Source of the DNA: Psychromonas aquimarina ATCC BAA-1526
GTDB lineage: Bacteria; Pseudomonadota; Gammaproteobacteria; Enterobacterales; Psychromonadaceae
DNA length: 37,115 nt
Direction of reading: 5' to 3'
Assembly (NCBI RefSeq): GCF_000428725.1
Contig: NZ_AUAM01000043.1
Coordinates: forward strand, 1-37,115
Position numbers and translations under genes: made by a program. The notes below the pieces were generated by a model that was not told the origin of the DNA, did no database searches, and saw nothing but the letters and a program-made list of their open reading frames with translations. How positions within the stretch are numbered: the stretch's first letter is position 1; each line of letters starts with the position of its first letter. Shown piece by piece: positions 1-8,812 of this stretch.

Positions 1-10
1 CGCGAAATGA

Positions 11-95
<85 letters not shown>

Positions 96-237
96 TTTCA
101 ATCTTCACTATAATCTCCTGCTTCACCCTTTTTATATCCAATGTCTCTTATTAACAATTCTCTTATTATTAGCGTTTTAATCTAACTCGGATTTATCTAC
201 ACTTAGTTATTAAAGTAACCGCAGAAGTGAATGCTCA

Positions 238-1875
238 ATGTTTAGCTACAAAAATAAAAACATTCTGATTGTCGATGATCAAAAAGCATTCCATATCATG
301 CTGAAAACAATGCTCACCAATCAAGGTGCAAAAAATATCACTTTTTCAGACAGCGCTGAAAATGCGGTTAAACTTGCGCATCATAGAGAATTTGATATCT
401 ACCTTATTGATTACAATCTGGGTTCTGGGAAAAACGGCGCTCAGTTACTGGATTACCTGCGCAATAATCATCTCATTCCCAGTACTGCTTTATGCTTTAT
501 TATTACCGGCGATAACAACAAAGGTATGGTGCTGACCGCCATTGAAAAATCCCCCGATGATTATTTAATGAAGCCCTTCTCGCAAACACAGTTATTTAAC
601 CGTCTGACCAAGGCATCACAGAAAAAAGCGGTGTTAACAGATATATTTCAAGCACTGGAAGATAAAGAATACCCGAAAGCTGTCACACTATGCCGAGAGA
701 AAATCAACAGCGCGCCAAAATTTCGCGGCCTGTGTAAGAACCTGCTTGCCGATATTTTTATTCAGACTCAACAGTTCGAAGCGGCTGAAAAAATATTAAA
801 ACCTCTGGTTGAGAAACGTCCGCTGGTTCGTGCCAGCATCAGTTTAGGTAAAGCTTATTACCTGCAGAAGAAATATCCTGAAGCCATTAAGCTTTTAAAA
901 GAGACCATCTATAATACGCCGCTGCAGATGGAAGCCTATCAATGGTTAGCACGCTCATACCAGGAGAACGGCGACCTAAGTAAAGCGCTTAATATCCTCA
1001 CGCATGCGGCCAACATGACCAACCACAGCATTGAGCGTCACCAGGAGGTTGCTCTGCTGGCAAATGAAATGAACGAGCATAAGATAATGCTCAGCAGCTA
1101 CTCCGCTATTTTACAGCTCAGCCGCAATTCCTTTTATCCCGATCCCTGCCATTTAGCCAATTATATCCGCAGCATTATTGATTATGCGAAGGAGCAGGAA
1201 GATATCAATGAGCGTAAGCTGATATTGAAACAGGTTAATTCTGCACTATATCAGAGCCGTTTTGAGGAAGGGCGCAATAATAATTTTGATTTCAACGGTT
1301 TTGATGAGATCTGCCAGGCTAAAATATCCATCGCTATTGATGAACCGCTAAAAGCAAAACGCAGAATCTTAAGCACCCTGCAGAACAGCGAAACAGAGAT
1401 CACCGATCTAGATACAACATTCCTGTGCGAAAGCCTTTTTTCATTATTAGATATCGGCGAATTTGATTATGCAGAGCCGTATTTAGAAGAGCTGAATCAG
1501 CGCGATATCATGGACCCCAGCACCCAGATTTCGATAAAAAAACAGACCGGAGAAGCCCTTGAATTACGTGTACAAACCTTTAAGGAGCATAACAGACAGG
1601 GCATACAGGCTTTCAAGCAGAAATCATACGACACTGCTCTAGAGCATTTCAATCAGGCGTTGAAACTCGAAGCACTTAACTCCGGGGCACTGCTCAACCG
1701 CATTCAGGTATATATCCAGCTGCTTAAACAAAGTCAGAACGAGGAAAGGCAGGTACTGTTAACTAAATGCCAGGCCAGCTTTAATTTATTAAGTAATACC
1801 CGCTTACCAGAAGAGCATGCTGTACGCTACAAGGAGCTCAAACATGAATTAGCTGAGCTCAAAGTATCAAAATAA
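238..1875 (+). CDS. Response regulator with receiver domain and TPR repeats
   Basis: A 545-residue cytoplasmic protein. Residues about 7-125 form a CheY-like receiver: acidic pair D13/D14, phospho-acceptor D58 in the string LIDYN, T90 and K112 in MKPF are all present. The remaining ~400 residues are helical with TPR-like units (for example the AEKILKPLVEKRP region, then YPEAIKLLKETIYNTP, and YDTALEHFNQALKLE near the end). There is no DNA-binding, GGDEF or EAL output domain, so the output is probably protein-protein contact through the TPRs. No histidine kinase lies beside it. It converges on hrpA. The ribosome binding site is weak. REC-TPR regulators of this shape are common in Shewanella/Vibrio-type genomes but mostly uncharacterised; the target pathway is unknown. 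Confidence 0.9.
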   Translation: MFSYKNKNILIVDDQKAFHIMLKTMLTNQGAKNITFSDSAENAVKLAHHREFDIYLIDYNLGSGKNGAQLLDYLRNNHLIPSTALCFIITGDNNKGMVLTAIEKSPDDYLMKPFSQTQLFNRLTKASQKKAVLTDIFQALEDKEYPKAVTLCREKINSAPKFRGLCKNLLADIFIQTQQFEAAEKILKPLVEKRPLVRASISLGKAYYLQKKYPEAIKLLKETIYNTPLQMEAYQWLARSYQENGDLSKALNILTHAANMTNHSIERHQEVALLANEMNEHKIMLSSYSAILQLSRNSFYPDPCHLANYIRSIIDYAKEQEDINERKLILKQVNSALYQSRFEEGRNNNFDFNGFDEICQAKISIAIDEPLKAKRRILSTLQNSETEITDLDTTFLCESLFSLLDIGEFDYAEPYLEELNQRDIMDPSTQISIKKQTGEALELRVQTFKEHNRQGIQAFKQKSYDTALEHFNQALKLEALNSGALLNRIQVYIQLLKQSQNEERQVLLTKCQASFNLLSNTRLPEEHAVRYKELKHELAELKVSK

Positions 1876-2064
1876 CCTTTCAGCTCAGCAGCTTTAATTT
1901 AACCCGTTTCTCGGAAACCGGATAAGCGGTTCCTGGTAACTAGATGCGTTTACCAGAAGAACATGCTTAACGATAACAAAAGCTCAAAATACTAAAACAA
2001 CTAACCTTTCAGCTCAGCCAGTTTTAATTTAACCCGTTTCTCGGAAACCGGATAAGCGGTCCCC
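1801..2064. repeat. Degenerate tandem duplication of the REC-TPR/hrpA convergent 3' ends
   Basis: The stretch 1801-1935 carries the last ~75 bases of the REC-TPR gene followed by ~58 bases that copy the 3' end of hrpA. The stretch 1947-2064 carries a mutated copy of the REC-TPR end (taccagaagaacatgc, then gctcaaaatact) followed by the real hrpA 3' end. The hrpA-end copy at 1876 and the real one at 2006 share acccgtttctcggaaaccgg and flanks, offset by 130 bases; the REC-TPR ends are offset by 146, so about 16 bases were lost in one copy. Each gene keeps one intact end and has one decayed extra end. Confidence 0.85.
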
Positions 2065-5000
2065 AGCTGCTGGGCAAAGAAAGACACTCTTAACTCTTCT
2101 ATCATCCAGTATATTTCAGCTAGTTGTGCATGCTCTTTCTCATTCGTCATCATGGTTTTACATAAAGCGCTGTAACGCGCTTCCAGCTCATTAACTGCAA
2201 TGGTATGTAAACGGTCCTGAGTCGGATTCACCGGCAATTTTTCTAAACGTTTGTGCAGCGCCGTTAAATAACGCTTCAAGTCAGGCAGCTTAGTTTCTCC
2301 CACCTGACAGGCAAATCCAGGGAAGATAAGACGCTGCAGCTGCGATTTGATATCTCCCTGGGCAACCAGCATAGTTAAATCAACTTTGCCTTTAAGCTTC
2401 TTATTGACAGCATGCGCCAGGGTTAATACCTCTTCAACCAGCTGCGTGATCACTAGCGTACGATCAGCTAATTCTGCCCGCACCTTTTCTTTCTGAGTTT
2501 CAAACTCATCTTCGTTCTGTGCAGGTTTAGTTTCTTTTAATATTGCATCCACTGCACAGGCGATACAGTCATCAATAAGATCTTTTACCTGTCCGAAGGG
2601 GTTAAAATACAGCCCTAATTTGGCTTTATTAGGCAGACTCTGCTGCAGATATTTAATCGGCGAAGGCACATTCAGGAGTACTAAACGGCGTAAACCATTT
2701 TGATTCGCACGAAGCGCTTTTTCCTGACTGTCGAACAGCTCAATCGCCACACTTTTGTTTTTATCAACCAGTGCAGGGAATGCTTTTACTTCATAGCCGC
2801 CGTGGTCTTTGCTGAATGAGGTCGGCAGCTTACCGAAATCCCATGCAACTAACCCCGTTTTTTCAATACCCTGTTTAGATACTTTAGAAAGAGTCTCTTT
2901 AACCTCACCTTTTAATTCATGCTGCAGCAAAGCCAGATCCGTTCCCAGAGCAACACTCTTGCCGTTATCATTAATAACATTAAACTTCATTTTCAGGTGG
3001 GTAGGTAAGGCACTTATATCCCATGAATTTTCAGGAATTCTTACCCCGGTCATTCTCAGCAGCTGTTTTTCAAATGCCTCTAATAACGGCATTTTTAACG
3101 GCTCCATAACCACCATAGCGGCCTGTGCATAATTAGGTGCCGGCACAAAATTACGACGCAGGGTTTTAGGCAGGGTTTTAATCAGCGCAATTAATAACTC
3201 TTCACGCAGTGCCGGTATCTGCCAGTCAAATCCGCCCCCTTGTACTTGATTAAGCAGCGCAAGCGGAATATCAACAGTTACACCGTCTTGTTTTGTCCCG
3301 GGTTCAAAAGCATAACTCAAGTTAAGCTTAAAAGGCCCCTGCTGCCAGAAATCCGGATAAGCATTTGCCGTCACTTTATCTGCGCCGTGAGCCATCACCT
3401 GTTCACGCTGGTAATTTAACAGTTCCGGATTTGCTTTCTTTTCTCTGTTCCACCAGCTGTCAAACTGCTTGGCGCTGCCAACATTGCTGGGAATATGTTG
3501 ATCGTAAAAATAAAACAGAGTTTCATCATCAACTAAAATATCGCGGCGGCGGGATTTATGTTCTAACTCTTCGATATCCTCTAATAAAAGCTGATTATCC
3601 TTAAAGAACTTATGACGGGTTATAAACTCCCCTTCCACTAACGCGTGACGAATAAACAACTCACGGCATAAAACCGGATCAATCTTGGTGTAAGTTACTT
3701 TACGTTTACTAACAATCGGCAGACCGTATAAGGTTTGATTCTCAAACGCCCCAACTACACCGGATTTTTTCTGCCAGTGCGGTTCGTTATAACTGCGCTT
3801 TATCAGGTGCTGTGCCTGCAGCTCAACCCATTCAGGTTTAATGCGCGCGGCAATACGTCCAAACAGTTTTGACGTTTCCACCAGCTCGGCAACCATGGCC
3901 CATTTAGGCTGTTTTTTAAACAAACCGGAGCCGGGAAACATAAAGAACTTACTGTTACGTGCACCGAGATATTCCGCTTCTTTATCTTTAAAACCAATAT
4001 GCGATAACAGCCCGGCTAATAAAGCCTGATGAATAGAATCAAAGTTCGACGGCTGCTGATTAACTTTAATGCCCAGCTCATCGGTCACCTGTTTGATCTG
4101 CGCGTAGATATCCTGCCATTCGCGTACGCGCATATAAGCCAGAAACTCTTTCTGGCACATTTTTCTAAACTGATTACTGGACAACTCATTACGCTGCTCT
4201 TTCAGGTAATTCCAGAGATTAACAAAAGCCATATAATCCGAGTCTTTGTCAAAAAAGCGGCGGTGCTTTTCATCGGATGCCTGCTGCTTATCCATGGGAC
4301 GCTCACGGGGATCCTGAATACTTAATGCGCTGCTTATCACCATCACTTCATGTACACAGCCGAACTTATCGGCAGCCAGTATCATACGTGCTAAACGCGG
4401 ATCAACGGGCAGTTTAGCCAGCTGTCTGCCTAATGGGGTCAGTTTTTTGCGCGGATCTTTGGTATTTAAATTAACCGCCCCTAACTCTTCCAACAGCAGC
4501 AGGCCGTCTTTAATATTTCGATCTTCCGGCGGCTGCACAAAAGGAAATTTATTTAACTCACCAAGCCCCAGGGAAAGCATCTGCAGAATAACCGAAGAAA
4601 GATTGGTCCGCAGAATTTCCGGATCCGTAAATTCCGGACGAGACAGAAAATCATCTTCATCATACAGGCGGATACACACACCTTCACTGACCCGTCCGCA
4701 GCGCCCTTTACGCTGATTCGCACTGGCTTGAGAAATAGGTTCAATCGGCAGACGCTGCACTTTGGTACGGTAACTGTAACGGCTGATACGCACCGTTCCA
4801 GTATCAATCACATATTTAATGCCCGGAATCGTCAGCGAGGTTTCAGCCACGTTTGTTGCTAAGACTATACGCTGGCCGCGATGTGACTGGAATATACGGT
4901 TCTGCTCTGCAACACTTAAACGAGCAAACAACGGCAGAACTTCAGTATCACGTAATTTACGACGTGTTAATGCTTCTGCAGTATCACGAATTTCACGCTC

Positions 5001-5888
5001 ACCATTCATGAAAATAAGAATATCACCGCGCCCTAAGCGCTGCAGTTCATCAACAGCATTAAAAATACCTTCGATCTGATCGCCGCCGGCATAATCTTCC
5101 AGGGAACGGTACAGAGTTTCAACGGGGAAGGTACGACCTGATACTTCAATAATCGGCGCTTTTTTACCATTACGATCAGTAAAATGCTCGGCAAAACGTT
5201 CCGGATCGATAGTTGCCGAAGTAATAATAACTTTAAGATCCGGACGACGCGGTAACAGACGTTTCAGATAACCTAATAAGAAGTCGATATTCAGGCTGCG
5301 TTCATGGGCTTCATCGATAATAATGGTGTCGTACTGGCTTAAAAAACGGTCGTTTTGAATTTCTGCTAATAATATTCCATCGGTCATCAGCTTAATATAA
5401 GACTGTTCACTGACTTTATCGGTAAAACGAACACGGTAACCAACGGTTTCACCTAAAGTTGAATCCAACTCTTCGGCAATACGATTAGCAACAGTACGTG
5501 CAGCCAGACGTCTCGGCTGCGTATGCCCAATCAGCCCGCTGACACCGCGGCCTAACTCTAAACAGATTTTCGGTATCTGTGTAGTTTTACCGGAGCCGGT
5601 TTCACCGGCAATAATTACCACCTGGTTATCGCGAATAGCTTCGGCTATTTCATCTTTTTTCTGACTGACCGGAAGATCCGGATAACTCACCTCAGGCAGG
5701 TTAGTTAAACGCATCTCACGTCTGTCCATTGAAACTTGAATATCACAGGCAATTTTCGTTAAGGCCTGCTCTGCTTTTTCCGGGGCTGTTAGTTTGGCTG
5801 CGCCGTCGATGCGCCGTGCTAAACGAAACTGGTCCTTATATAAGACCTTAGAGAGATGTTTTTTTAAAGTAGAAGCAGAAATGGTCAA
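2001..5888 (-). CDS. hrpA: ATP-dependent RNA helicase HrpA (DEAH box)
   Basis: A 1295-residue protein, matching the ~1300 residues of E. coli HrpA and colinear with it from the N-terminus. Visible motifs: Walker A GETGSGKT at residues 95-102, motif Ia TQPRRLAA, DEAH in IIIDEAHERS, motif III SATID, motif V TNVAETSLT and motif VI QRKGRCGR, followed by HA2/OB-fold regions and the long DUF3418-type C-terminal part. HrpA is a 3'-5' RNA helicase acting on mRNA and on stalled or collided ribosomes in enterobacteria. The start used is a TTG at 5888 with AGG eight bases upstream; there is no ATG until residue 54 and an in-frame TAG lies five codons before the TTG. The gene converges with the upstream response regulator across the duplicated junction. 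Confidence 0.97.
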   Translation of the reverse strand: MTISASTLKKHLSKVLYKDQFRLARRIDGAAKLTAPEKAEQALTKIACDIQVSMDRREMRLTNLPEVSYPDLPVSQKKDEIAEAIRDNQVVIIAGETGSGKTTQIPKICLELGRGVSGLIGHTQPRRLAARTVANRIAEELDSTLGETVGYRVRFTDKVSEQSYIKLMTDGILLAEIQNDRFLSQYDTIIIDEAHERSLNIDFLLGYLKRLLPRRPDLKVIITSATIDPERFAEHFTDRNGKKAPIIEVSGRTFPVETLYRSLEDYAGGDQIEGIFNAVDELQRLGRGDILIFMNGEREIRDTAEALTRRKLRDTEVLPLFARLSVAEQNRIFQSHRGQRIVLATNVAETSLTIPGIKYVIDTGTVRISRYSYRTKVQRLPIEPISQASANQRKGRCGRVSEGVCIRLYDEDDFLSRPEFTDPEILRTNLSSVILQMLSLGLGELNKFPFVQPPEDRNIKDGLLLLEELGAVNLNTKDPRKKLTPLGRQLAKLPVDPRLARMILAADKFGCVHEVMVISSALSIQDPRERPMDKQQASDEKHRRFFDKDSDYMAFVNLWNYLKEQRNELSSNQFRKMCQKEFLAYMRVREWQDIYAQIKQVTDELGIKVNQQPSNFDSIHQALLAGLLSHIGFKDKEAEYLGARNSKFFMFPGSGLFKKQPKWAMVAELVETSKLFGRIAARIKPEWVELQAQHLIKRSYNEPHWQKKSGVVGAFENQTLYGLPIVSKRKVTYTKIDPVLCRELFIRHALVEGEFITRHKFFKDNQLLLEDIEELEHKSRRRDILVDDETLFYFYDQHIPSNVGSAKQFDSWWNREKKANPELLNYQREQVMAHGADKVTANAYPDFWQQGPFKLNLSYAFEPGTKQDGVTVDIPLALLNQVQGGGFDWQIPALREELLIALIKTLPKTLRRNFVPAPNYAQAAMVVMEPLKMPLLEAFEKQLLRMTGVRIPENSWDISALPTHLKMKFNVINDNGKSVALGTDLALLQHELKGEVKETLSKVSKQGIEKTGLVAWDFGKLPTSFSKDHGGYEVKAFPALVDKNKSVAIELFDSQEKALRANQNGLRRLVLLNVPSPIKYLQQSLPNKAKLGLYFNPFGQVKDLIDDCIACAVDAILKETKPAQNEDEFETQKEKVRAELADRTLVITQLVEEVLTLAHAVNKKLKGKVDLTMLVAQGDIKSQLQRLIFPGFACQVGETKLPDLKRYLTALHKRLEKLPVNPTQDRLHTIAVNELEARYSALCKTMMTNEKEHAQLAEIYWMIEELRVSFFAQQLGTAYPVSEKRVKLKLAELKG

Positions 5889-5896
5889 AACGAATA

Positions 5897-5930
5897 CCTA
5901 GCAAGGATCAAAAAAATGATCCTAGCAAGG
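5897..5930. repeat. Short direct repeat with nested palindrome upstream of hrpA
   Basis: The ten-base string cctagcaagg occurs at 5897-5906 and again at 5921-5930, and ggatca/tgatcc (5905-5910 and 5917-5922) pair across an A-rich loop. It lies just upstream of the hrpA TTG start, so it falls in the hrpA leader or promoter. Function unknown; it may be no more than a slippage product. Confidence 0.5.
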
Positions 5931-5965
5931 CGAAAGGAAAAAAGACAGGATAAAACTAGCGGCAG

Positions 5966-6234
5966 TTAGGGTCTGTTGATCTTTACCGGTTAATTTTTGT
6001 TCTATCTAAAAGCATTTTGATCACGGCGAACGAGATGTGGCTTAGTCACCTAAATGAATTTCGTTCAACAAAGAGCAAAACGCTTTGAGATGAACCCGAA
6101 GGGCAACGTTTGCTGACAAGATCGTATGCGTTGTCGTCTATTTATGTAGAATAACTACACTACATAGACTCTGCCTTGTATAAATAGCCAGCAAACTGTT
6201 GCAAAAACAACCTTGAAAGATCAACAGCCCCTAA
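5966..6234. mobile_element. MITE-like element, 269 bp, with 19-bp terminal inverted repeats
   Basis: The ends are inverted copies: ttagggtctgttgatcttt at 5966-5984 and, read from the other strand, ttaggggctgttgatcttt at 6216-6234, with one mismatch. Taking the element proper as starting with GGG leaves a TA dinucleotide on both sides, which fits the TA target duplication of IS630/Tc1-mariner-type elements. The interior has no ORF of note and contains further self-complementary stretches (about 6139-6171). It fills most of the 342-base hrpA-queE gap. The right end runs into queE: the queE stop TAG consists of the flanking TA plus the first G of the element. No transposase is in the window, so mobilisation would have to be in trans. 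Confidence 0.75.
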
Positions 6235-6908
6235 TCAATACCCAGATACTTATGCACCTGTACCGATAAACGCCAGTTACGTTCGATACAAACACGGCTG
6301 CATAAAGCCGTTGCTTTGGGCTTTTGCGAAATAGGCTGCAGGCAGATGGTTTTATTTCTTGTCGATTTAAGCTGCGATAACAGCTCATCCAGCTGCTCTA
6401 TATCCTTTTCTGTACCAACCGGATGCTTGATTTCGTTAGCGCGTTCAAGTGCCGACTGTAAGACTACTTTTCCGCCGCGCATTTTTACTTTGGGTGAAAG
6501 GGTCACCCAGGTACAAGCATCTACTAAAACCGGGTAGGTGCCGCTGGTTTCAACTTGAGTCTGAAAACCAAATTCATGTAACAGATGCGTTAATTCTCGC
6601 AGATCAGCCATGCATGGTTCTCCGCCGGTGATCACCACTAATTTAGCCGTATAACCTAAACGTTTGATTTCATCTACAATATCCTGTGCACTCACATCAG
6701 CCCAGCGATCCGATTCATTACTGCGGTCGGTTAACAGGTTTAAAGCGCTCTGTTTATTGGGATCTATTTCCCAGGTATGTTTGGTATCACACCAGGCACA
6801 GCCGACATCACAGCCCTGCAGCCGCACAAAGATCGCCGGTACTCCGGTATAAAAACCTTCACCTTGTATGGTCTGAAATAATTCATTTACTTTGTAGTTC
6901 GGATGCAT
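6231..6908 (-). CDS. queE: 7-carboxy-7-deazaguanine synthase QueE
   Basis: A 225-residue radical-SAM enzyme converting 6-carboxytetrahydropterin to 7-carboxy-7-deazaguanine in the queuosine pathway. The iron-sulfur cysteines are seen in GCDVGCAWCDT (CX3CX2C), the N-terminal VNELFQTIQGEG motif binds substrate, and VVITGGEPC is the SAM-contacting GGE motif. Length and the C-terminal VQVHKYLGID match the E. coli type. The gene is divergent from queC, the next-but-one pathway step product user, across an 81-base gap. Its stop codon lies at the edge of the MITE-like element, so the insertion left the protein essentially full length. Confidence 0.96.
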   Translation of the reverse strand: MHPNYKVNELFQTIQGEGFYTGVPAIFVRLQGCDVGCAWCDTKHTWEIDPNKQSALNLLTDRSNESDRWADVSAQDIVDEIKRLGYTAKLVVITGGEPCMADLRELTHLLHEFGFQTQVETSGTYPVLVDACTWVTLSPKVKMRGGKVVLQSALERANEIKHPVGTEKDIEQLDELLSQLKSTRNKTICLQPISQKPKATALCSRVCIERNWRLSVQVHKYLGID

Positions 6909-6989
6909 TGGCGTATTATACTCTTTAATAATTGGTCAAAATTTAGATGACCAGCTTTATAAATGAATATAGTAGGAAATACAAATATT

Positions 6990-7652
6990 ATGAACAAAAA
7001 AGTCGTTGTCATTTATTCCGGCGGAATGGATTCATACACGGTTCTGCACAAGGCAATTCAGCAGGGTTTAACACCTTACGCACTAACATTTGATTATGGG
7101 CAGCGCCATATCAAAGAGATAGATGTGGCGCGCTCTGTTTGTAAAGAACTTGGAGTTGAACATAAGGTTATTGATATTTCAGCCATTAATGAATTAATCG
7201 GCGGCTCTTCATTAACTGATGACTCAATTGACGTGGCACTTGGTCACTATCAGGAAGAGAATATGATCACCACGGTTGTACCTAACCGAAATATGATTCT
7301 GCTCTCTTTAGCGATTGGTTATGCTGTTTCTATCAAAGCAGAAAAAGTTTATTACGGCGCCCATTCCGGTGACCACGCTATCTACCCTGACTGCCGCCCT
7401 GAGTTTGTTGAAAAGATGAATGATGTAGCGGCCATTGCCAATTATGAAAAAACTGAAATTTTCTCGCCTTATTTGAACAGCGATAAAATTGGTATTTTAA
7501 AAGACGGTTTAGCAATGGGCCTTGATTACGGCAAAACCTGGACCTGTTATAACGGCCGTGAAAAAGCCTGCGGCAAGTGTGGTTCATGTGTTGAACGCCT
7601 TGAAGCATTTGCTGCCAATGGTGTTACCGATCCGGTTCCATACGAAGATTAA
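6990..7652 (+). CDS. queC: 7-cyano-7-deazaguanine synthase QueC
   Basis: A 220-residue PP-loop ATPase that turns 7-carboxy-7-deazaguanine plus ammonia into preQ0. The PP-loop SGGMDS is close to the N-terminus, and a zinc-binding cysteine cluster, [18 protein letters not shown], is close to the C-terminus. I start it at the ATG at 6990 ([12 protein letters not shown]), which matches known QueC N-termini; the frame is open back to an ATG at 6963, but that one has no ribosome binding site, while AGGA lies upstream of 6990. It is divergent from queE. A clear terminator follows the stop. Confidence 0.96.
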   Translation: MNKKVVVIYSGGMDSYTVLHKAIQQGLTPYALTFDYGQRHIKEIDVARSVCKELGVEHKVIDISAINELIGGSSLTDDSIDVALGHYQEENMITTVVPNRNMILLSLAIGYAVSIKAEKVYYGAHSGDHAIYPDCRPEFVEKMNDVAAIANYEKTEIFSPYLNSDKIGILKDGLAMGLDYGKTWTCYNGREKACGKCGSCVERLEAFAANGVTDPVPYED

Positions 7653-7677
7653 TTTTTAACCTTTGCAGGATTTTAAG

Positions 7678-7710
7678 AGCGATAATCATGCAGGTGGTTA
7701 TCGCTTTTTT
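7678..7710 (+). terminator. Rho-independent terminator of queC
   Basis: Stem AGCGATAA (7678-7685) pairs with TTATCGCT (7698-7705), a 12-base loop lies between, and five further T residues follow. It is 25 bases after the queC stop. Confidence 0.85.
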
Positions 7711-7815
7711 GTTTGTGCAACTGATAATTTTAAATTTAAAAGCAGTTACGGATTTGTTTTTTCGTAGGCTTTCGCCTGCAGCTTATGCTGTAAACTTCTT
7801 TATAAGTCATTTCGC

Positions 7816-8139
7816 TTATTTAAACTCTGAAATAACAGCAAGAAGAAACAAACTAATTAATAAAAAGGTGCCTGTATATCGGCTGCGCTTTTTTTGCTTT
7901 GGAACCCAGAATTTACCTTCTCCTGTACTCGTTTCACGGATTTCTAATACCTTTCCGTCCGCCTGCGAGTCTGCACAAATAAATCCCTCTCTGCAGAAGA
8001 TCAAATGCATTGAATTCGCTTCAATGCCTTTATCTAACATCAAGGCAGCCATTTTTTTGGCGCGCTCTAGGCCTTCTTCGCTGAAATTATCTGAATGCTG
8101 CAGACTTAATTTTACTTCTCTATAGATGTAACTTTTCAT
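7816..8139 (-). CDS. Small hypothetical protein with C-terminal membrane anchor
   Basis: A 107-residue protein I do not recognise. It begins MKSYIYREVKLSLQ at the ATG at 8139, preceded by GAAG four to five bases upstream; the frame is open for four more codons to a TTG, but the ATG is better placed. The first ~85 residues are soluble and polar, with two cysteines (HLIFCREGFICADSQ). A basic stretch KQKKRSRY then leads into a single hydrophobic segment (TGTFLLISLFLLAVIS) three residues from the end, so it looks like a tail-anchored inner-membrane protein with the bulk in the cytoplasm. It stands alone, with about 250 bases of AT-rich DNA upstream. A longer ORF on the opposite strand is rejected as a shadow. 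Confidence 0.6.
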   Translation of the reverse strand: MKSYIYREVKLSLQHSDNFSEEGLERAKKMAALMLDKGIEANSMHLIFCREGFICADSQADGKVLEIRETSTGEGKFWVPKQKKRSRYTGTFLLISLFLLAVISEFK

Positions 8140-8393
8140 TTTCTTCAACAAATACTCGACGTGAAGTAACTCCTGACGTCTTATTGAATGAGGTCGAAAA
8201 AATCCTTTTTGCCCCTAAGAACACTCAGTTAGAGTGTGTTTAATCTTTTATTTTATATGAATTCAGATAAATAAATCCATTAAAATCCACTATCAAGCAC
8301 AATTAAAACAGCATGAATTTGCTGACAGAAAGCAGAAAAAATTAACTGCTGCGGCAGCGGCTATCTGCTCATTATTTCTAATAAGGATGGATA

Positions 8394-8810
8394 TTAATAA
8401 TCGATCTTCTTGCTGCGCATGCTTTTTGTCTGTCCGCGCTGGGTTTTCTTATCCATACGGCGGCGCTGTGAACCTCGTGTTGCTCTCGTGGCACGGCGCA
8501 CCTTTTGTACCGTTACCGCTGACAGTATCAACTCTTTTAAACGCTCTAATGCATCAATACGGTTTTTTTCCTGGGTACGATGCTTCTGCGCCTTAATAAT
8601 AATCACCCCGTCGCTGGTGATACGGCTGTCCGATATTTTCAATAATCGTTCTTTATAAAACGGTGGCAGTGTTGAAGAGTTAATATCAAAGCGTAAATGA
8701 ATCGCACTCGACACTTTATTAACATTCTGTCCGCCGGCCCCCTGTGCGCGAATAGCAGTCATATCGATCTGCCAGTCGGCGATTTCAACACCGTTTGATA
8801 TTTTTAACAT
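8394..8810 (-). CDS. arfB: Alternative ribosome-rescue factor ArfB (peptidyl-tRNA hydrolase)
   Basis: A 138-residue protein (E. coli ArfB/YaeJ is 140). The catalytic GGQ is at residues 26-28 within RAQGAGGQNVNK, and the C-terminal tail is strongly basic (RRRMDKKTQRGQTKSMRSKK), as needed to enter the empty mRNA channel of a stalled ribosome. It hydrolyses peptidyl-tRNA on non-stop ribosomes when tmRNA rescue fails. The ATG is two bases after the stop codon of the upstream DTW gene, so the two are almost certainly co-transcribed and probably translationally coupled. Confidence 0.95.
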   Translation of the reverse strand: MLKISNGVEIADWQIDMTAIRAQGAGGQNVNKVSSAIHLRFDINSSTLPPFYKERLLKISDSRITSDGVIIIKAQKHRTQEKNRIDALERLKELILSAVTVQKVRRATRATRGSQRRRMDKKTQRGQTKSMRSKKIDY

Positions 8811-8812
8811 GG

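Noticed and set aside
2809..5079. Several 60-107-residue ORFs opposite or within hrpA
   Set aside because: All are shadows of the intact helicase gene; none has a binding site and motif.
7688..8125. A 145-residue plus-strand ORF opposite the small hypothetical gene
   Set aside because: It begins within the queC terminator hairpin, has no ribosome binding site, and its composition looks like a shadow of the minus-strand gene.
8387..8658. Two short plus-strand ORFs antisense to arfB
   Set aside because: They overlap a clearly conserved gene and show no family features.
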